Shown here piece by piece: positions 1 to 7,724 of a DNA stretch of 13,366 nt. The DNA comes from JBAXBF01 sp034429745 (GTDB taxonomy: Bacteria > Chloroflexota > Anaerolineae > Anaerolineales > DRKV01): NCBI GenBank assembly GCA_034429745.1, contig DAOUFY010000099.1:1-13366 (forward strand), given 5' to 3'. Position 1 is the first letter of the stretch; each line of letters starts with the position of its first letter. Below the pieces are notes generated by a model. It searched no databases and was not told where the DNA came from. It saw only the letters and a list, made by a program, of their open reading frames with translations. Both the position numbers and the translations under genes were made by a program.

Positions 1-1
1 A

Positions 2-976
2 GAGACAGATCGCTTACCGCATTTTGAGTTGAATTTTCACGATAAGAACTTGATGGAATATGTGTTGGAACGAAGGATAAAGGTTGAGGGAGACAGTCAA
101 CGCGGCTTATGCCTTTCTCCAGAAGATCAGATTGAATTTGCCCAGCGAGTAGGAATTGATGCTATTTCTTGTAACTTTATATGGTACCCACAGTCCTTCA
201 ATCCGGCAGCAAATCACCTTTTAGTATCAACGATACGTAAAAATTGCTGCACAATAAATGACAATTATGGTGCCGGTTTTATAACTTCTCTTACTGAACA
301 GATCAATTGTTTGGAAAGATATTTAAGAGCAGCTCGGGATACATCAGTTGGTGTTGTTGTATCATATCCCTCAATTTTATCAGCAGTTTTGAGGGCGACT
401 GGTATAAAACAACCGAAGGAATGGAAAGCTGATCAACAAGAGCAGTTAAATCAAATGATGTTTACTGCGGTTGAAGCTCAAGAGAAAATGCTGAATGCAA
501 TATGTGATCGGTTTTCTCGTGAACTGCTTTTTATATTACTTAGAGATGAGGAGCTTGTGCGGTTTTCAGATGTGATTGATCTTAATGCTTATACTGCATG
601 GTTATCTAGATTAACTAACCAAGCAAAAGAGCATGGGAAATTGGTCGGATTATACACAATTGGTAACCAAGAAAAATTATTACCTTGGTTATTAGAAAGC
701 GGCATTGATATTATTATGCCGGTATGGGGCAGTGTAAAGAAGATAAGGCAATTAATGAGCAAGTGGAAAGGAAAGTTTACTTTGATTGGGGGAATAAATC
801 CTGAAATGCTTTTTAATGAACCACACAATTTTCAAGAAGAAATTAGATCGTTACAGAAACTATGCAGCGAAGGAGGTGGTTTTATCGTCAGTACAGGCTT
901 AGGTATTGATAGCTTTGGTCCTCCTCAACAAGTCATCAAATTATTGCAGGCAGTGCATTATTGTGAAGAATGTTAG
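2..976 (+). CDS. UroD-fold (uroporphyrinogen decarboxylase-like) protein, 5' end cut by window edge
   Basis: The frame is open from base 2, and codons before the first possible start (TTG at 29) read like the family's usual N-terminal DR(L/V)PHFE motif. The true start is therefore upstream of the window, and an ATG at 53 or TTG at 29 should not be taken as the start. About 324 residues are visible, close to the family's usual length of about 340. Counting from codon 29, family-like blocks include LLPWLLESGIDIIMPV (217-232), LIGGINPE (252-259) and FIVSTGLGID near 285-294, followed by the PP..V..LL.AV C-terminal end. This resembles MtaA/CmuA-type and uncharacterised UroD-like proteins rather than HemE. 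The place where methyltransferase-type members carry His-x-Cys reads LYTIGN (208-213), so the metal ligands appear absent. It lies 41 bases before a sugar ABC ATPase gene, suggesting a role in the same operon, but the reaction is unknown. Confidence 0.8.
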   Translation, partial: ETDRLPHFELNFHDKNLMEYVLERRIKVEGDSQRGLCLSPEDQIEFAQRVGIDAISCNFIWYPQSFNPAANHLLVSTIRKNCCTINDNYGAGFITSLTEQINCLERYLRAARDTSVGVVVSYPSILSAVLRATGIKQPKEWKADQQEQLNQMMFTAVEAQEKMLNAICDRFSRELLFILLRDEELVRFSDVIDLNAYTAWLSRLTNQAKEHGKLVGLYTIGNQEKLLPWLLESGIDIIMPVWGSVKKIRQLMSKWKGKFTLIGGINPEMLFNEPHNFQEEIRSLQKLCSEGGGFIVSTGLGIDSFGPPQQVIKLLQAVHYCEEC

Positions 977-1003
977 ATTTGCATAAAAAGGGTTAATGAA
1001 AGG

Positions 1004-1021
1004 ATGGGTTTAGCCAAATGA
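1004..1021 (+). other. Possible 5-codon leader ORF overlapping the ABC ATPase start
   Basis: An ATG at 1004 is followed by four sense codons and a TGA at 1019-1021 that overlaps the ATG of the downstream gene (ATGA). The purine-rich GAAAGG lies directly against this ATG, too close to be a good ribosome site for it. The same GAAAGGA is about 13 bases from the ATPase ATG, which is long. The arrangement may simply be chance, or it may couple translation. Confidence 0.15.
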
Positions 1022-2556
1022 GTGAAATATTGGTAAAGATGGAAGACATTGATAAGTCGTTTCCAGGTGTGCATGCACTCGATCATTGTCAATTTGAACT
1101 GAAAAGTGGGGAAGTGCATGCTTTAGTTGGTGAAAATGGTGCTGGAAAGTCCACCTTGATGAAGGTGCTGACGGGCATTTATAAAAAGGATGGAGGACGT
1201 ATTTATTATAAAGGGAAGGAAGTTGACATCCCTAACCCTAGAGCAGCGTTGGATATGGGTATAAGCATTATCCACCAAGAACTTAACCTTATGACACATC
1301 TTACTGTTGCTCAGAATATTTTCATCGGTCGAGAAGCAAATCAAAAGTATAAATTCTTATTGGATGATAAAAGGATCAACCAACAAGCTGAGGAATTATT
1401 TGAGACGCTGCATCTAAAGTTGGATCCAAGAGCTAAAGTAGCTGATCTTACAGTGGCTAAGCAGCAAATGGTGGAGATTGCTAAAGCTTTATCCTATAAC
1501 TCAGAAGTATTGATAATGGATGAACCAACGGCTGCATTAACAGAATCTGAAATTGAGGAATTGTTTCGGATCATCCGCCGCTTAAGAGAAAAGGGTGTTG
1601 GTGTTGTGCATATTTCCCATCGCCTAGAAGAATTACGTCAGATCTCTGATCGGGTAACTGTAATGAGAGATGGTCGCTATATTAATACCGTCAAAACAGA
1701 AGAAGCAACCATTGATGAAATTATCAATATGATGGTTGGACGGACAATTTATGAAGCAGCTCCAGAACTACCTGAAAAACCAAGCAGTGAGGTTGTTCTT
1801 GAAGTAAAGAATTTAAGTCGCGGCAATGTGATTAAGGATGTAAGCTTTCAATTAAAGCGGGGAGAAATATTAGGATTTGCCGGCTTGGTAGGGGCAGGGA
1901 GAACTGAGGTATGCCGAGCAATTTTTGGCGCTGATCCCATTGATAAAGGTGAGATTTATGTTCATGGAAAGAAGGTAGAGATTCGCAGTCCTCAAGACGC
2001 CGTTCGCCATGGCATAGGTTACCTTTCTGAGGATCGAAAGAGGTATGGATTGGCGTTAAGTATGGATGTTGAGGATAACATTGTATTAGCGGCTTACCAT
2101 AAGTTCCTGCGATTGAAGAGTTGGGTTGATCGAGTAAAAAGACGCTCAGTAGCTGATCATTATGTCAAAATGCTATCTATAAGAACTCCAAGTCTATCAC
2201 AGAAGGTTAGGAACTTATCTGGAGGCAATCAACAAAAAGTGATCGTCGGCAAGTGGCTGACTGCAGATACAGAGATTCTTATCTTCGATGAACCGACACG
2301 CGGTATTGATGTTGGTGCTAAGAGTGAAATTTATAAATTACTAAATGAATTAGTGCGTCAAGGAAAGTCAATTATTATGATATCTTCGGAGCTGCCAGAG
2401 ATATTGCGGATGAGTCATCGAGTCATTGTCATGTGTGAGGGAAGAATTACAGGCGATATTCCCATTACTGAAGCTACGCAAGAACTGATTATGAAATATG
2501 CCACTCAACGTAGTGGTGTCATACAAGAAACGCTTCAAGAAAATAATCATTCATAA
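1018..2556 (+). CDS. Sugar ABC transporter ATP-binding protein, RbsA/MglA type (two fused ATPase domains)
   Basis: This is the cytoplasmic ATPase that powers import of a monosaccharide through the adjoining permease. At 512 residues it has the usual length for the carbohydrate-uptake CUT2 family, with two ATPase domains in one chain. Domain 1 has Walker A GENGAGKST (38-46), a degenerate signature around TVAKQQMVEIAKAL (145-158), Walker B VLIMDEPT (164-171) and switch His201. Domain 2 has a Walker A in which Lys is replaced by Arg (GLVGAGRTE, 289-297), a canonical signature LSGGNQQK (400-407) and Walker B ILIFDEPT (420-427). This split of intact and degenerate sites is normal for the family. 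ATG at 1018 is the first start after the in-frame TGA at 997; the ribosome site GAAAGGA is distant. The permease follows after 11 bases. Substrate cannot be read from the ATPase; the downstream fucI points to L-fucose or a related sugar. Confidence 0.95.
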   Translation: MSEILVKMEDIDKSFPGVHALDHCQFELKSGEVHALVGENGAGKSTLMKVLTGIYKKDGGRIYYKGKEVDIPNPRAALDMGISIIHQELNLMTHLTVAQNIFIGREANQKYKFLLDDKRINQQAEELFETLHLKLDPRAKVADLTVAKQQMVEIAKALSYNSEVLIMDEPTAALTESEIEELFRIIRRLREKGVGVVHISHRLEELRQISDRVTVMRDGRYINTVKTEEATIDEIINMMVGRTIYEAAPELPEKPSSEVVLEVKNLSRGNVIKDVSFQLKRGEILGFAGLVGAGRTEVCRAIFGADPIDKGEIYVHGKKVEIRSPQDAVRHGIGYLSEDRKRYGLALSMDVEDNIVLAAYHKFLRLKSWVDRVKRRSVADHYVKMLSIRTPSLSQKVRNLSGGNQQKVIVGKWLTADTEILIFDEPTRGIDVGAKSEIYKLLNELVRQGKSIIMISSELPEILRMSHRVIVMCEGRITGDIPITEATQELIMKYATQRSGVIQETLQENNHS

Positions 2557-2567
2557 GGAGATCACAG

Positions 2568-3554
2568 ATGGAAACGAAAAAAGGTTCACTTTCATTTTTA
2601 CAAACCGGAGCAATGCAGCGCATTTTAGCTTTTAGCGCTTTGATTGTATTGTTTGTAGTATTTTCCATAGCATCACCTAATTTTTTTAAGCTTGAAAATA
2701 TTATTGCCATCCTTTTGGCTACTGGAGTAAATGGTGTGCTCGCTCTTGGAGTAACTTTTGTGATCATCTCTGCGGGGATTGATCTTTCAGTAGGAACAGT
2801 CATGACATTCTCGTCGGTGATGGCGGGCGTTATTATTACTTTTTGGAAACTCCCAGTACCTTTGGGTGTATTAGTAGGAATTTTATCAGGTGCACTATGT
2901 GGTTTAGTGAATGGTACAGTAGTAGCTAAAATGAAAGTACCGCCTTTCATAGCTACTTTGGGTATGTTCTACATTACAAAGGGCTTGTCTTTGGTGATTT
3001 CGGGTATTAAACCGATATATTTTAATGACACTCCCGTGTTTCGACAGATCGCAATGGGGTCAATTATTGGAGCGATACTACCAGGGTATGATGTGCCCAA
3101 TGCAGTGCTCATTCTTTTTGGGGCAGCAATTATCGCAGGCTTAATATTGAATAGAACTATCTTAGGCAGATATACTTTTGCATTGGGAAGCAATGAGGAA
3201 GCCACCCGTCTTTCTGGTGTGAATACTGCCTTTTGGAAAATTGCGGTCTTTACCCTTTGTGGCTCTTTTTCAGGGTTAGCAGGAGTAATGATGGCTGCAC
3301 GATTGAATTCAGCTCAGCCGGCGCTTGGAGCAGGTTATGAGTTGGATGCTATTGCAGCTGCAGTAATTGGGGGTACATCGCTCAGCGGTGGTGAAGGAAC
3401 CATTCTGGGAACAATTATTGGTGCCTTTATTATCAGCGTACTAGCAAATGGTTTGCGGATTTTATCAGTTCCGCAGGAATGGCAGATGGTTGTTACCGGC
3501 GCTATTGTGATTATGGCTGTGTATGCGGATATTAGACGGCGAGCTACAAAATAG
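2568..3554 (+). CDS. Sugar ABC transporter permease, RbsC type
   Basis: This is the membrane channel subunit of the CUT2-family sugar importer, expected to dimerise and pair with the preceding ATPase. Its 328 residues are almost wholly hydrophobic, with about eight to ten membrane segments. Family signatures are visible: SAGIDLSVGT near residues 67-76, the cytoplasmic RYTFALGSNEEATRLSGV loop that contacts the ATPase, and GGTSLSGGEGTILGTIIGAF near the C-terminus. The ATG has a good AAGGAG ribosome site at 2555-2560, seven bases upstream, overlapping the stop codon of the ATPase gene. The gene is followed 38 bases later by fucI. The periplasmic or lipid-anchored binding protein that must complete the transporter is not in the window and is probably upstream of base 1. 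Confidence 0.95.
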   Translation: METKKGSLSFLQTGAMQRILAFSALIVLFVVFSIASPNFFKLENIIAILLATGVNGVLALGVTFVIISAGIDLSVGTVMTFSSVMAGVIITFWKLPVPLGVLVGILSGALCGLVNGTVVAKMKVPPFIATLGMFYITKGLSLVISGIKPIYFNDTPVFRQIAMGSIIGAILPGYDVPNAVLILFGAAIIAGLILNRTILGRYTFALGSNEEATRLSGVNTAFWKIAVFTLCGSFSGLAGVMMAARLNSAQPALGAGYELDAIAAAVIGGTSLSGGEGTILGTIIGAFIISVLANGLRILSVPQEWQMVVTGAIVIMAVYADIRRRATK

Positions 3555-3592
3555 GAATTTAAACTAAAAAACATTTTACCAAGGAGGAAAAA

Positions 3593-5377
3593 ATGAGTGT
3601 GAATAGGTTGATTGGGGAATATCCAAAAATTGGTATCCGTCCTGCTATTGATGGTCGGCGAAAAGGCGTTCGAGAGGCACTTGAAGATCAAACGATGAAT
3701 ATGGCGCGTAGTGCCGCAGAATTTTTATCAAAGAATTTGCGCTACCCAAATGGTGAGCCGGTGAAATGTGTAATTGCGGATACCTGTATTGGAGGTGTCG
3801 CTGAAGCCGCTCAAACGGCTGAAAAGTTTGCCAGAGAAGGGGTAGGTGTTTCTATAACGGTTACACCTTGCTGGTGCTATGGTTCTGAAACAATGGATAT
3901 GGATCCACTTATTCCTAAAGCAGTTTGGGGTTTTAATGGCACTGAACGCCCCGGGGCGGTATATTTAGCCGCGGTATTGGCTGCTCATAATCAAAAAGGA
4001 TTGCCGGCGTTTGGTATTTATGGGCGCGATGTGCAGGATGCTGGGGATACAACTATTCCAGAAGATGTTCAAGAAAAACTGCTGCGGTTTGCTCGAGCTG
4101 GTCTGGCTGCTGCAATGATGAAAGGCAAATCCTATCTTTCATTGGGAGGAGTTTCGATGGGCATAGCCGGCTCGATCGTTAACCAAGACTTTTTTGAAAG
4201 TTATTTGGGCATGCGGGTCGAGGTTGTTGATATGAGCGAATTTATTCGCCGCATTGATGAAGGCATCTACGATCCGCAAGAGTATGAGAAGGCAATTGCT
4301 TGGACAAAGAAGTACTGTAAAGAAGGAAAGGAATATAACAGCCCAGAAAATCAACGCAGCCGATCTCAAAAGGATAAAGATTGGGAGTTTGTCGTCAAAA
4401 TGACGATGATTGGACGTGATTTGATGATCGGCAACCCCAGACTAGCCGAATTGGGCTATGGAGAAGAAGCACTTGGACATAACGCTTTAGTGGGAGGCTT
4501 TCAGGGGCAGCGTCAATGGACTGACCATTTCCCGAATGGCGATTTTATGGAAGCCATTCTAAATTCCTCCTTCGATTGGAATGGTATTCGGCAACCGTTT
4601 GTTTTTGCCACTGAAAATGACAGCCTGAATGGTGTGAGCATGCTTTTTGGGCATTTGCTCACTAACACAGCCCAAATCTTTGCCGATGTGCGAACTTATT
4701 GGAGTCCAGAGGCAGTAAAGCGGGTTACTGGATACAAGCTGTCCGGTGTAGCAGAAGGGGGTATTATTCACTTAATTAATTCAGGTGCAGCGACTTTGGA
4801 TGCAACGGGATTGATGGAAAGAGACGGTCAGCCGGTGATGAAACCATATTGGGAAATAACGCAGGAAGAAGTTGAAAAATGTCTGGCTGCAACGACATGG
4901 TATCCGGCTATCACAGAGTACTTCCGTGGCGGCGGCTTTTCTTCAAGCTTCTTAACAAAGGGCGGCATGCCAATGACAATGATGCGATTGAATCTTGTTA
5001 AAGGATTAGGACCAGTATTGCAACTGGCAGAAGGCTGGACAGTTGATTTGCCTGATGATGTTCACGAAAAACTAAATGAACGCACTAATCCTACCTGGCC
5101 AACGCATTGGTTTGTGCCGCGACTGACAGGCAGCGGTCCGTTCCGCGATGTATATTCGGTGATGAATCATTGGGGCGCTAATCATGGAGCAGTGAGTTAT
5201 GGGCATATTGGGGCCGATTTGCTTTCGTTGGCTTCTATTTTGCGTATCCCGGTAACAATGCATAACGTTCCTGAGGAGAAAATCTTCCGCCCCAGTGCTT
5301 GGAATGCTTTTGGAATCCAAGATCCAATGGGTGCCGACTATCGTGCCTGTGCGAATTTTGGTCCGCTTTATGGATGA
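3593..5377 (+). CDS. fucI: L-fucose isomerase
   Basis: This enzyme interconverts L-fucose and L-fuculose (and often D-arabinose and D-ribulose), using a Mn2+-type divalent metal in the cytoplasm. At 594 residues it is nearly the length of E. coli FucI (591) and follows it closely throughout: PKIGIRPAIDGRRKGVRE (11-28), ITVTPCWCYGSET (88-100), WGFNGTERPGAVYLAA (112-127) and GKSYLSLGGVSMGIAGSI (178-195). Metal-binding residues corresponding to E. coli Glu337, Asp361 and His528 are present as Glu341 (FATENDSLNG), Asp365 (FADVRTYWSPEA) and His531 (WGANHG). The start has a strong AAGGAGG at 3581-3587, five bases upstream. It is the last gene of the ABC transporter operon and a terminator follows. 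No fuculokinase or fuculose-1-phosphate aldolase is next to it. Activity on other sugars cannot be excluded. Confidence 0.96.
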   Translation: MSVNRLIGEYPKIGIRPAIDGRRKGVREALEDQTMNMARSAAEFLSKNLRYPNGEPVKCVIADTCIGGVAEAAQTAEKFAREGVGVSITVTPCWCYGSETMDMDPLIPKAVWGFNGTERPGAVYLAAVLAAHNQKGLPAFGIYGRDVQDAGDTTIPEDVQEKLLRFARAGLAAAMMKGKSYLSLGGVSMGIAGSIVNQDFFESYLGMRVEVVDMSEFIRRIDEGIYDPQEYEKAIAWTKKYCKEGKEYNSPENQRSRSQKDKDWEFVVKMTMIGRDLMIGNPRLAELGYGEEALGHNALVGGFQGQRQWTDHFPNGDFMEAILNSSFDWNGIRQPFVFATENDSLNGVSMLFGHLLTNTAQIFADVRTYWSPEAVKRVTGYKLSGVAEGGIIHLINSGAATLDATGLMERDGQPVMKPYWEITQEEVEKCLAATTWYPAITEYFRGGGFSSSFLTKGGMPMTMMRLNLVKGLGPVLQLAEGWTVDLPDDVHEKLNERTNPTWPTHWFVPRLTGSGPFRDVYSVMNHWGANHGAVSYGHIGADLLSLASILRIPVTMHNVPEEKIFRPSAWNAFGIQDPMGADYRACANFGPLYG

Positions 5378-5403
5378 ATACTATTAACACGATGAGATAT
5401 GAA

Positions 5404-5435
5404 TGGGGCGCGAAATATCCGCGCCCCAATTTTTT
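5404..5435 (+). terminator. Rho-independent terminator after fucI
   Basis: GGGGCGCG at 5405-5412 pairs with CGCGCCCC at 5420-5427 around a 7-base loop, extended by a T-A pair (5404/5428). A run of T from 5430 to 5435 follows. The hairpin lies 26 bases after the fucI stop and ends the sugar operon. Confidence 0.92.
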
Positions 5436-5488
5436 ATGTTTATGTTTTTTCGGGAGTCTAACTAGTATGTTTTTATTATTATCTGGAG

Positions 5489-5494
5489 TATAAT
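5489..5494 (+). promoter_or_regulatory. Candidate -10 element for the lipoprotein gene
   Basis: A perfect TATAAT lies 29 bases before the ATG at 5524 and after the fucI terminator, where a new promoter is needed. No good -35 is seen: the hexamer 17 bases upstream (5466-5471) reads TATGTT. The position fits a transcript start near 5501. Confidence 0.4.
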
Positions 5495-5523
5495 AAAACC
5501 AAATATTGATCATAGAGGAAGAT

Positions 5524-6525
5524 ATGTCCATGACTTTTTCTACAAAAGGACTTGTATTAGTTGTTTCTTTCTGTTGTATGCTAGTATTTACGGGGGGGTG
5601 CGATAAAGCTGAACCCCAATGGACTTCTACCCCTGCTATTGAATTTACTCCAGAACCTTTGCCGACTATTGCACCTGCCCCTACATCTACTGAAGCTTTT
5701 CCTCTAACGGTAGAGGATAGTATTATGGCAGCATTGTTAAATTATCGTACAAATGGGTATGAAGCATTAAAGACAACTTGGCTGACTGATGAGTATGCAC
5801 AGGAGATGAATTATACTGATTTTCTAGCAGCTTCGGTTAACAACATGCCCACAACGCCATCTGCATTAATGGGTTGGGAAATCCAAAAAGTGGAAAACGA
5901 AACGGATACAACCAAGCCTCAAGGAAGCATGCGAGCTTTGGTAAAAACCACTTACCAGGGTGGTACGGCAATGTGCCGCTGGCTTTTGCTTTACCCCCCA
6001 CAAGCCACAGGCAATCATTGGCGTATAGCCAAAAGCGAGATCGTACCGTGCGAGGGAGAAGCAGCAAGTCAAGGAATGACAAATACACCAGCCCCTGCTC
6101 AAAGCAGTTCTTCTCAGCGGATCTGGTATCCATGTGGGAATGAAGCTCCTGCTTCGGCTTTATCAATTGGCAGTGTGGCTTATGTTAACCCTGAACCACC
6201 ATTATCAGTCAGGATATGGAGCGTTCCGAGCCCTGAAGGAGTGCTGATGGATTGGTTAAATCCAGGTTCTGTGATTACTATCTCAGATGGACCAGCTTGT
6301 TATCAAGGGCGAGTATATTGGAAAGTGCATTTTAAGAATTACTTGGTTACAGGAGATGTTTCCAGTTTTGAGGAATATGATGGCTGGATAGCAGAGATGG
6401 AAAGTGCCAGCAATTATCTCTTATTACCTTGCCCGTCTAGTGGACCCTGCGGTGGAGGATTTACTCCGGCACGTACTCGCTACCCAATGGACGATAAAAG
6501 TTGGATGACCCAACGTGCCAAATAA
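5524..6525 (+). CDS. Secreted lipoprotein with Thr/Pro linker and C-terminal SH3-like domain
   Basis: The function is unknown; it is probably anchored on the outer face of the cytoplasmic membrane. I start at ATG 5524, with AGAGGAA at 5514-5520 as ribosome site (ATG 5530 is possible), not at the upstream TTG 5506. The 333-residue product begins with a short charged tip, a hydrophobic segment (10-22) and a lipobox-like TGGC ending at Cys26; Thr at -3 is unusual. A Thr/Pro/Glu-rich linker runs to about 60. The middle (about 60-180) has a helix then mixed strands ending in WRIAKSEIV, reminiscent of NTF2-like secreted domains, but I cannot assign it. A second Ser/Pro-rich linker leads to an SH3-like domain (about 212-302) with SVRIWSVPS, NPGSVITISDGP, YWKV and DGWIAE motifs. 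Such linker-plus-SH3 proteins are frequent in Chloroflexota. It stands alone between a terminator and the GNAT gene. Confidence 0.75.
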   Translation: MSMTFSTKGLVLVVSFCCMLVFTGGCDKAEPQWTSTPAIEFTPEPLPTIAPAPTSTEAFPLTVEDSIMAALLNYRTNGYEALKTTWLTDEYAQEMNYTDFLAASVNNMPTTPSALMGWEIQKVENETDTTKPQGSMRALVKTTYQGGTAMCRWLLLYPPQATGNHWRIAKSEIVPCEGEAASQGMTNTPAPAQSSSSQRIWYPCGNEAPASALSIGSVAYVNPEPPLSVRIWSVPSPEGVLMDWLNPGSVITISDGPACYQGRVYWKVHFKNYLVTGDVSSFEEYDGWIAEMESASNYLLLPCPSSGPCGGGFTPARTRYPMDDKSWMTQRAK

Positions 6526-6537
6526 TCCATTTCTGTG

Positions 6538-6564
6538 TTGTAACTAACGACTTATTTGTATAAA
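6538..6564 (+). promoter_or_regulatory. Weak candidate promoter for the GNAT-MFS pair
   Basis: In the 63-base gap after the lipoprotein gene, TTGTAA (6538-6543) and TATAAA (6559-6564) are separated by 15 bases, shorter than ideal. No terminator is visible after the lipoprotein stop, so read-through from that gene is an equally good explanation. Confidence 0.25.
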
Positions 6565-6588
6565 TATTTTCATTTCAAGGAGTGAATC

Positions 6589-7719
6589 ATGTTAAGCATA
6601 GAACAGGTTGATGTTAATAATAAAGCTCAAGTAAAGCGTTTTTTAGATATACCCTACCGGATGTATGCTAATTGTCCACAATGGGTGCCTCCAATTCGCA
6701 GCGATATTGCCATGATGCTGAATCCCAAAAAGCATCCTTTCTATGAACATTCCATAGCAGACTTTTTTATTGCGGTAAAAGACGGTAAGGATGTGGGACG
6801 TATTGCAGCCATGGAAAACCGACCTTTCAATCGCTATCATCAAACAAAACAAGCTCAATTTTATTTATTTGAATGCGAAGACGATCAAGAAGTTGCTAAT
6901 GCGTTATTTGAACGGGTTTTTGATTGGGCTCGGCAACATGGGTTGGATACTGTCGTGGGACCAAAAGGTTTCGGACCAATGGATGGATATGGCATTCAGG
7001 TGGAGGGTACACAATATCGGCAAATGATGAGTATGATGAATTACAATTATGATTATTATCCGCGCCTGGTAGAAACGTTGGGTTTCACTAAAGAGGTGGA
7101 TTTTGTTTCACACTTTATTGATATGAGAAATTTTCAATTTCCAGAAAGAATTCATCGGATAGCGGAACGAGTGAGCCGCCGCGGAAAGTTAAGAGTGAAA
7201 CAATTTGAAAGCAAAGGCGAATTAAAGCGATGGGCTAAGCAAATTGGAAAAGCCTATAATAATACTTTTGTGAATAATTGGGAGTATTATCCCCTATCTG
7301 AGAGAGAGATAGAATATGTGCTTGATACACTGATTATGGTGGCACACCCGAAATTGATCAAAGTAGTATTGCATAATGAAGAAGAAATTGTTGGTTTTCT
7401 TTTTGGTTTTCAAGATGTTTCAGCAGCAATGCAACGCATAAAGGGGAAATTATTTCCTTTTGGTATTATTGATTTGTATCTTGAATTGAATCGAACAGAA
7501 TGGGTATCTTTCAATGGAGTGGGTATTTTACCTGAGTATCATGGCTTAGGAGGCAATGCTTTGCTATATTCCGAAATGGCAAAAACAATGGAAGAGTTTA
7601 AATTTAAGTACGCCGAACTTACTCAGGTAGCTGAAACAGCACGTACCATGCGTAGTGATTTAGAGAATATTGGGGGTAAAGCTTATAAAAATCATCGTGT
7701 CTATATAAAGCATTTGTAA
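6589..7719 (+). CDS. Tandem GNAT-like N-acetyltransferase family protein (YghO-like)
   Basis: This is a predicted cytoplasmic acyl-CoA-dependent transferase; the substrate is unknown. The 376 residues fit a two-lobe GNAT family of about 370 residues that includes E. coli YghO. In the N-terminal lobe (1-175) I see the family-like VGRIAA (69-74), FYLFECEDDQEVANALFE (91-108), VVGPKGFGPMDGYGIQVEG (122-140) and the Met/Tyr-rich MMSMMNYNYDYYPRLVE. The C-terminal lobe has VGILPEYHGLGGNALLYSEM (311-330), which fits the acetyl-CoA pyrophosphate-binding motif A, followed by the TQVAETA strand and helix. The start has AAGGAG at 6577-6582, six bases upstream. The gene ends 5 bases before an MFS exporter gene, so the two probably form an operon, perhaps modifying and exporting a compound. 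That role is inference; the family match is firmer. Confidence 0.82.
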   Translation: MLSIEQVDVNNKAQVKRFLDIPYRMYANCPQWVPPIRSDIAMMLNPKKHPFYEHSIADFFIAVKDGKDVGRIAAMENRPFNRYHQTKQAQFYLFECEDDQEVANALFERVFDWARQHGLDTVVGPKGFGPMDGYGIQVEGTQYRQMMSMMNYNYDYYPRLVETLGFTKEVDFVSHFIDMRNFQFPERIHRIAERVSRRGKLRVKQFESKGELKRWAKQIGKAYNNTFVNNWEYYPLSEREIEYVLDTLIMVAHPKLIKVVLHNEEEIVGFLFGFQDVSAAMQRIKGKLFPFGIIDLYLELNRTEWVSFNGVGILPEYHGLGGNALLYSEMAKTMEEFKFKYAELTQVAETARTMRSDLENIGGKAYKNHRVYIKHL

Positions 7720-7724
7720 TTATT

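Noticed and set aside
29..55. TTG at 29 or ATG at 53 as the true start of the UroD-like gene
   Set aside because: The frame is open to the window edge and the upstream codons match the family's N-terminal DR(L/V)PHFE motif, so the gene begins outside the window.
1906..1917. Arg in place of Lys in the second Walker A of the ABC ATPase as a sign of inactivation
   Set aside because: GAGRTE in domain 2 together with an intact first Walker A is the ordinary state for RbsA/MglA proteins, so it is not a defect.
2519..2950. 143-codon open frame on the - strand across the ABC ATPase-permease junction
   Set aside because: It is antisense to two confidently assigned genes, shows no family motifs, and its low-complexity composition is what the reverse complement of membrane-protein coding sequence gives.
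5299..5493. 64-codon open frame overlapping the fucI 3' end and running through the terminator
   Set aside because: It is out of frame with fucI, crosses a strong terminator hairpin, and its apparent residues come from the T-rich tail.
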